A stretch of DNA of 64,000 bases from Lactuca virosa (lineage: Eukaryota > Streptophyta > Magnoliopsida > Asterales > Asteraceae), in assembly GCA_928212115.1 (NCBI GenBank), contig CAKMRJ010003334.1, positions 106,088,887 to 106,152,886 on the forward strand, in the 5' to 3' direction. The notes under the pieces were generated by a model. It had not been told where the DNA came from, ran no database searches, and saw only the letters and a list, made by a program, of their open reading frames with translations. The position numbers and the translations under genes are program-made. Below, one piece after another: positions 59,150 through 64,000 of the stretch. How positions within the stretch are numbered: the stretch's first letter is position 1; each line of letters begins with the position of its first letter.

Positions 59150-60379
59150 ACCAGTACCTGAGCCTAAATCAGAACCTCATCCACGAGTGCTCATCGCCAT
59201 ACTGAAAAAAGCAACCATACACATGATCAAAACATACCCAAAGAATCCTCATCCAAAGGTTTCCTAGATTCTCTGTGGCGACCCTCGATTCGAGTATAGA
59301 TCCTGTGCATTCTGTAGTACATGCCCAATACTACCTTCCACACCTATCCATACTTTCCTCAAGAATCATCCCAAATCCTCTAAGTCACCTTCTCAAACTG
59401 GTACCCTAAGTACTCACTAAACAACGTATCTGAACCCGCTAAAAAACACTTTCTAGGCTCTCCTAGGTTCCCGACCCCCTGCCATCAGCTGCTGAAAAAC
59501 TCCCATTAATATCCGCTAACTACTTCATGAATATAATCACATGCCACAAACCTTAGATAATCCTTCAAGTAACAGACTCAACCTTACAATGGTTAGACTC
59601 AAACGAGAGCTGCGCAATAGAGTCAAATCCATCACTCTGAGATTATTTAACCTTTTCAACATGTGACTTGACACATTCACTTAATAGTTAACTCATATCA
59701 CTAAGAGTCCCACAAAACACAAAGTAAGCAACATTCGTGCAGAAACACTCCAAGCCACAGAACAAACAAAGAACCTCCGAAGCTCACTTACTATAACCCA
59801 TGCTAGGATCTTCCACTCTCACTATTAGTTACCTTATGCATGCAAATTATACACAATACATGATCAAATAGATTGTCGAATAAACGAATCTACCATAGGA
59901 CCACAACCAAACGAGGAACATGAAATAAGGCCAAATCAATCATTCTAGGGCTATATGATCCTAACCGTATACATTTTTTAAGCATACACTTAGCAATTAC
60001 TTCTACCAATATAAATTTCCAAATCTAGCATAACATATGTTCCTCCTAGGATACGAGGCATCACAAATCAGGCCAATCCATTCTAGCATGCAATCCCATA
60101 AGCTCAACCAATCAGGCATATAAAGGCATCTCTCCTAGCATGAAATCCTGAACAAATCCATAGCCCTAATCTAGCATGCAATTCTCATAGCATAAAATAA
60201 TAACAAACATGTATGGGTATTTTGGGAATAACTTAATTGAGCTCGGTTGATTGCACGCACCACACCCCTTTCTATTATTAGAAAATCTATAAATAAAACT
60301 TTTATTTTATGAAAAATCTATCAAACCCTCAGTTTGAGTTCAGACACACCCAATAGTATGCCCAAATCCCTCAAACCAA
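59150..60379 (-). other. Leader (5' UTR) of the minus-strand gypsy element
   Basis: About 1.2 kb between the primer site and gag with no reading frame of note, consistent with the long leaders of this group. Confidence 0.5.
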
Positions 60380-60392
60380 GGCTATGATACCA
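60380..60392 (-). other. Primer binding site, variant tRNA-iMet type
   Basis: On the minus strand TGGTATCATAGCC, three nt from the LTR edge. It differs by one base from the TGGTATCAGAGCC at 40649-40661. Confidence 0.85.
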
Positions 60393-60395
60393 ACT

Positions 60396-60483
60396 TGAAA
60401 CGTCCTAAAATTTAAGACCAAAAATTTCATTTTTATAATAATAAAACCATCATCCAAAATGTTTTCATAAAACCATAGTGAAA
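60396..60483 (-). repeat. Remnant of the 5' LTR (88 bp)
   Basis: Nearly identical to 46229-46318. The match ends at about 60482, so almost all of the 5' LTR has been lost. Confidence 0.9.
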
Positions 60484-60795
60484 GGAAGTGGTTGTTTTGC
60501 TCGTCGTCCCACGGATGACGCCACTTGATGCAACCCATAATTCGTCACGAGGCTGATCGAGTCGAGATCTTGGATATGTGTTCAGATGCCGTTAGCGAGT
60601 CCCATTTTGATTCCTGTTATACTCATGAACGAGTATCGTTAGAGTCACCCCAGGACTTGCGTCCCGGGAACGGCCTCTTACGATCAAGTTAATATCGATG
60701 CGAAATGGGGGTTGAGTTCTTCGAGTGGAAGGAACCAGATTATATGTATGTAGAGAGAGAGAAGTCGAACTTACTTTCTTGTATGGGTTGAGAGG
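60484..60795. other. Unassigned, relatively GC-rich segment
   Basis: Base composition differs from the flanks and there are two fairly long frames on the minus strand, but no protein family is recognised. It begins exactly where the 5' LTR remnant stops, and may be a piece of a further element or of a host gene. Confidence 0.35.
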
Positions 60796-60851
<56 letters not shown>

Positions 60852-60873
60852 TACATACATACATACATACATA
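60796..60873. repeat. Compound (TA)n(CA)n(CATA)n microsatellite
   Basis: TA with a single interruption, then CA repeats, then CATA repeats. Confidence 0.95.
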
Positions 60874-60978
60874 GTTGAATGTACCTTTTTCTTGGAGAGG
60901 AAGCTTGGCAGATGTTCATGAGGAGGTTTGAGGTGAGTGGTGTACTTCTTGTCTCGGGAAGGAACAATGAGTACTATC

Positions 60979-61113
60979 GAAGACCGAACCAGGAAGACTG
61001 AACCATAGAAGAATGGTCGAACCTTCGGAAAATGGCCGAACCATAGGAAAACGGCCGAACCGTTGGAAAACGGCCGAACCGTCAGGAAATGGCCGAACCA
61101 TAGGAAAATGGTC
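60979..61113. repeat. Minisatellite of 19 bp, about six copies
   Basis: Units of the type ATAGGAAAATGGCCGAACC. Long minus frames across it are repeat artefacts. Confidence 0.9.
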
Positions 61114-61115
61114 GA

Positions 61116-61117
<2 letters not shown>

Positions 61118-61166
<49 letters not shown>

Positions 61167-61198
61167 CATTTAATATGAACATTTAATAAGACATGTAA

Positions 61199-61245
<47 letters not shown>
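61118..61245. repeat. Two (TA)n tracts (61118-61163, 61203-61245) with a duplicated GAACATTTAATA word between
   Basis: Pure TA tracts about 40 bp apart. Confidence 0.93.
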
Positions 61246-61249
<4 letters not shown>

Positions 61250-62400
61250 TAAATTTGAAGAGTTTGGAGATTTCAAATGCATGTAGTGAAAAAAATGCTT
61301 ATTTATAGTATAGTATAGATATAGATATAGATATAAGATTCTTAACAATGTTTTGTTTTGTGTTCGTTCATTAGGCACTATTGTTACTTTTAGTTTCATG
61401 CTTCTTAAACAAAGGTATATGTCTAAAGTTTTTGACATTCGTAGCAACTAAAATATAATACAAAATTAGTTAATTTTTTCGGACCTAATAAATAAAATAT
61501 CGTCTATGTTTGAAACTTGAAACATCACATTTCCATTATTTTTAGAACGGGGACACATACATTCTAATATACTTCTAAAATTACTCACTAATTCTATATA
61601 AATCACATATGATACTTAAATCTTAACCTTAAAGATGAATGACATTTCATCATACCGTTAGGCCAAAAATACATTGATCAAATTTTCATTACTTGATACA
61701 AATTCTAATGTGATATGTTTAAAATAAGTTTGTGAACTATCTGAAAAAAAGTTAAGAGTAGCATATACGCAAAATTCTTCCTTAAATATACTTTTATTTT
61801 TAACATTTGATGCCACCTATGCAAAATAAAATGTTGAGCCCACCTACAAAAGATAAAATTTAGATTTTACGTAAATATTTATTTTATAATAAATGTGTTA
61901 TGTTTATAGTAAACATCTTCATAATCTATCGATAAAACATAATATTCTTAAACATAAGTTGAACATTAAAACGCTCGAAACCTTAATACTATAAACATAA
62001 TTTTTTAGTTATAAAGTTTGAATAAATAATAAATTAATTAGAGTTTAAATTAAAATTATAAAAGATTAAAGGTGTGTTTTGAAATTGTTTTATTATATAA
62101 GGGTGTGTTTTGAAATTGTTTTATTACATAACGCGTGATGGATGTACTGTTCACAAACTTTACAAATGATGTGTTCGACAAAAATAGCTTTGTTAAACAT
62201 TACATGAAGTAATATTCAGATTTGAAGTGTTTTGTTTAAACTAAACGATAGAAAGTTGTAGTGTCAAATGAGACTTTCTGTTCAAAACGGAACGTTTTAT
62301 CAAACACTAGAAGCTAGAAGCTCTCCAACGCTCTGTACCGAACACGTCCAAACTCAAATTGTTCATTATATTGAACACACGATTTAGTATGTATAATGTG
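61246..62400. other. AT-rich intergenic sequence
   Basis: No gene is seen. A 31-bp tandem duplication (GGTGTGTTTTGAAATTG) is at 62071-62131. GAAGCTAGAAGCTCTCC near 62310-62325 may be a MITE end. Confidence 0.5.
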
Positions 62401-62412
62401 TATAGAAAAATA

Positions 62413-62570
62413 GAGCATCAAAATATTCTTGGCTTAGTGGTTATGGCGTTGCAGTTTCTTAACGGAGGTCTTGGGTTCATAGATAAAATAGAGCATCACA
62501 AATATTTTTGGCTTAGTGGTTATGGCGTTGCAGTTTCTTCATGGAAGTCTTGGGTTCGACTCCTTTAGGA
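62413..62570 (+). mobile_element. Tandem tRNA-like (SINE) heads
   Basis: An A-box TGGCTTAGTGG starts at 62430 and again at 62509. The second copy has a full B-box GGTTCGACTCC at 62553-62563, the usual pol III distance. The first copy has the same sequence up to GGGTTCATAG, where its B-box is degenerate. Copies are about 80 bp apart, and both are preceded by an AATAGAGCATCA-like word. This could be a tRNA-derived SINE with a duplicated head, or a decayed tRNA pair. It does not fold as a complete tRNA by eye. Confidence 0.55.
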
Positions 62571-62641
62571 AACATTTACTTTCTTCCGTGCTCTTATTTT
62601 TTATTATCAATATAACAAGTTGACGTGGCAGCCACATCGTC

Positions 62642-62840
62642 CCAATTAATAAAATGGAAAAAATCATCAAGATGCCATGTGGAAGATATTTATATGAAAA
62701 CAACCCCAATTAATAAAATGGAAACAAACATCAATAAACTAAAAAAAAACATCGAGTTGTAATGTGGAAAATATTTATATGAAAATAACCCCAATTAATA
62801 AAATAAAAAAAACATCAAGATGCGGCGAACTCAATATGAA
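62642..62840. repeat. Imperfect tandem repeat with CCAATTAATAAAATGGAAA core
   Basis: The core starts at about 62643, 62707 and 62791, followed by AACATCAAGATG and ATATTTATATGAAAA words. Confidence 0.8.
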
Positions 62841-62934
62841 AATAACATATGACAAAATAATTTTCATTTATTAAGATAAATTTAGCTTATTACATTGCAA
62901 ATTATAAGGCCAAACTTTAAAAAAAATGTCTGGC

Positions 62935-63195
62935 ATTAAGATTTTCATACATAAAATCTAAAATCGAGGACAAGCAACAACATTTGCCATGTCCCATTGT
63001 CTACTTTTGACCTCATTATAGCACGAGCATAAGCCATCAAGGTAACCTAATTTGTTTCTATCCCTAAGTGATAAGTCAGTGGCAATAACCCAGCCTTTGT
63101 AGTTACTAGTTACTAGCAATTCAAATTTGACAATAGAGACATGTTAAGTTCATTTGATTGAAGAAGATAAGGATCATCTAAATCGATTACACATG
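62935..63195 (-). pseudogene. Copia-type gag N-terminal relic
   Basis: On the minus strand DDPYLLQSNELNMSLLSNLN is followed by two stops and a small frame shift, and then SNYKGWVIATDLSLRDRNKL, GYLDG and a QWDMANVV word. This is the plant Copia-like gag opening (a DNPY-L region, L.G.NY..W, K.KLGF.DG, .QWD..N). No further gag, pol or LTR was recognised nearby. About 80 codons are left, and it is not expressed as a protein. Confidence 0.65.
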
Positions 63196-64000
63196 TCCTA
63201 ACTTATCACCAATGTATAATCTTCACTAAATATGGATATTAGCTAAGACGTCTAAGAACATTGTCGAATACAAATTATTTTTTTAGACCGAAAACCTTTT
63301 GTAAAAAATATACAAATGAAAAAAAAAAAACCTAAGAATCTATTCAGTGGCCATATAATTAATTCATCGGCAACCTCTATATAGAAGACAAACTTTGGGC
63401 AATAATTCTATTCTATTATTTGTTTGGACGGTTATACTTTTTTTTCTAGCATTACTTATACTTCCCTTTATCAAGTGAATGTTCGCTGTTGTGCTTGTTA
63501 AAATTATATAGCTAACATTTTCAACAATGTTTGTGGTTGAAAATGACATTACCTATAAAAATAATAATTCTTATTATCTTATATTAAGTTGATAGATAAA
63601 ATTGTTAACTCTTTTAACAATAAGATTAAATAGACATATATTAGAATCACATTTTATTAATTAACCTCTACCCCGTTTTACGCATGAATAAAATAACATA
63701 TAATTATCGATTTAGTGTTATTTTTAACAATTGTTTTGACTAATTAATTTAAAAACTATGAATTTGATTAGGTTTTATTTTTAGTTATTGTTATGTTTAA
63801 TTAGTTTTAAAATTAATTTTGTTGGTCAATGTTAAAACCTAGTGAAACAAATTTACATGAATTACATTAAAATATAAAGCGTAAAAAAAACATAATGATA
63901 ATACAAAGGTTATTATTCGTGTCTTTAACATATTATCAACTTGTTTACGATTAATATTTAATTATTCATTATATATTATTCATGCCATACACCACCTCCT
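63196..64000. other. AT-rich intergenic sequence
   Basis: No gene or repeat with clear structure is seen. Confidence 0.5.

Larger units (their letters stand above)
46229..60483 (-). mobile_element. Ty3/gypsy element (minus strand), 5' LTR truncated, no pol seen
   Basis: The left LTR (46229-48427) is complete. An 88-bp direct repeat of its terminal part at 60396-60483 follows the primer site and is all that remains of the 5' LTR. The internal part is 48428-49271 plus 57031-60395, split by the Athila-type insertion, about 4.2 kb in total. It has a long leader, a decayed gag (58330-59143) and a 3' repeat-rich region. I see no protease, RT or integrase, so it was either non-autonomous or has lost pol. 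Confidence 0.82.

Noticed and set aside
60592..61182. Minus-strand frames with long YIYI repeats
   Set aside because: Translations of TA and CATA microsatellites and of the 19-bp minisatellite.
1..64000. CRISPR arrays, operons, bacterial-type promoters or rRNA genes
   Set aside because: None seen. All tandem arrays are LTR-internal or simple repeats, and the window is plant nuclear DNA.

Overview
This is a stretch of a large, repeat-rich plant nuclear genome. It carries one recognisable intact host gene, a plant-only DUF1005 family member with a single intron. Most of the rest is LTR retrotransposon, plus small DNA-transposon relics and long AT-rich spacers with TA and ATT microsatellites. 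The LTR families carry palindromic words such as ACTCGACGAGT and CACGTCGTG that I associate with Asteraceae, most likely lettuce (Lactuca) or a near relative. The family assignment is fairly confident; the genus is an inference.

Layout. 1-1189: 3' part of a Ty3/gypsy LTR. 1190-8809: 3' part of a Copia element of SIRE/Maximus type (RT-RNase H, a long spacer, an envelope-like reading frame of 867 codons with its own TATA box, degraded 3' coding sequence, polypurine tract, LTR). 9144-12164: solo gypsy LTR. 13.2-13.55 kb: LINE remnant. 13807-14218: hAT-type MITE with a perfect 8-bp target duplication. 15.84-17.28 kb: another gypsy LTR. 17808-20337: the DUF1005 gene. 21603-21779: a second hAT MITE with a perfect 8-bp duplication. 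23.8-27.4 kb: long inverted-repeat (MULE-like) element hosting a gypsy LTR. 27531-32563: a solo LTR that itself contains a second solo LTR (28513-31379), both with perfect 5-bp target duplications. 33.24-42.23 kb: gypsy LTR split by a nearly complete but decayed Copia element on the minus strand (33639-41466). 46007-46157: an orphan exon of a BET11-like Golgi SNARE. 46229-60483: a minus-strand gypsy element with a truncated 5' LTR, split by an Athila-type element (49272-57030) that keeps gag and protease but has no RT, RNase H or integrase. 60.5-64 kb: unexplained sequence, microsatellites, a tRNA-like (SINE) tandem, and a Copia gag relic.

How the parts relate. Several gypsy LTRs differ in most of their sequence but share the same internal order: a TATA-like TTTAAA region, a palindromic AAAGTTNNNAACTTT box, a strong splice-donor-like GTGAGT, a tandem array unique to each family, a conserved block ending in a branch-point-like CTTAC/CTTAT, and a pyrimidine-AG acceptor 17-20 nt further on. 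This looks like a conserved intron-like module inside the LTR and is the most interesting pattern here. Second are the envelope-like gene with its own promoter, and the pol-less Athila derivative whose gag and protease frames are linked by a canonical -1 slippery heptamer. All boundaries, motifs and repeats were read by eye; identities, lineages and ages are not computed.
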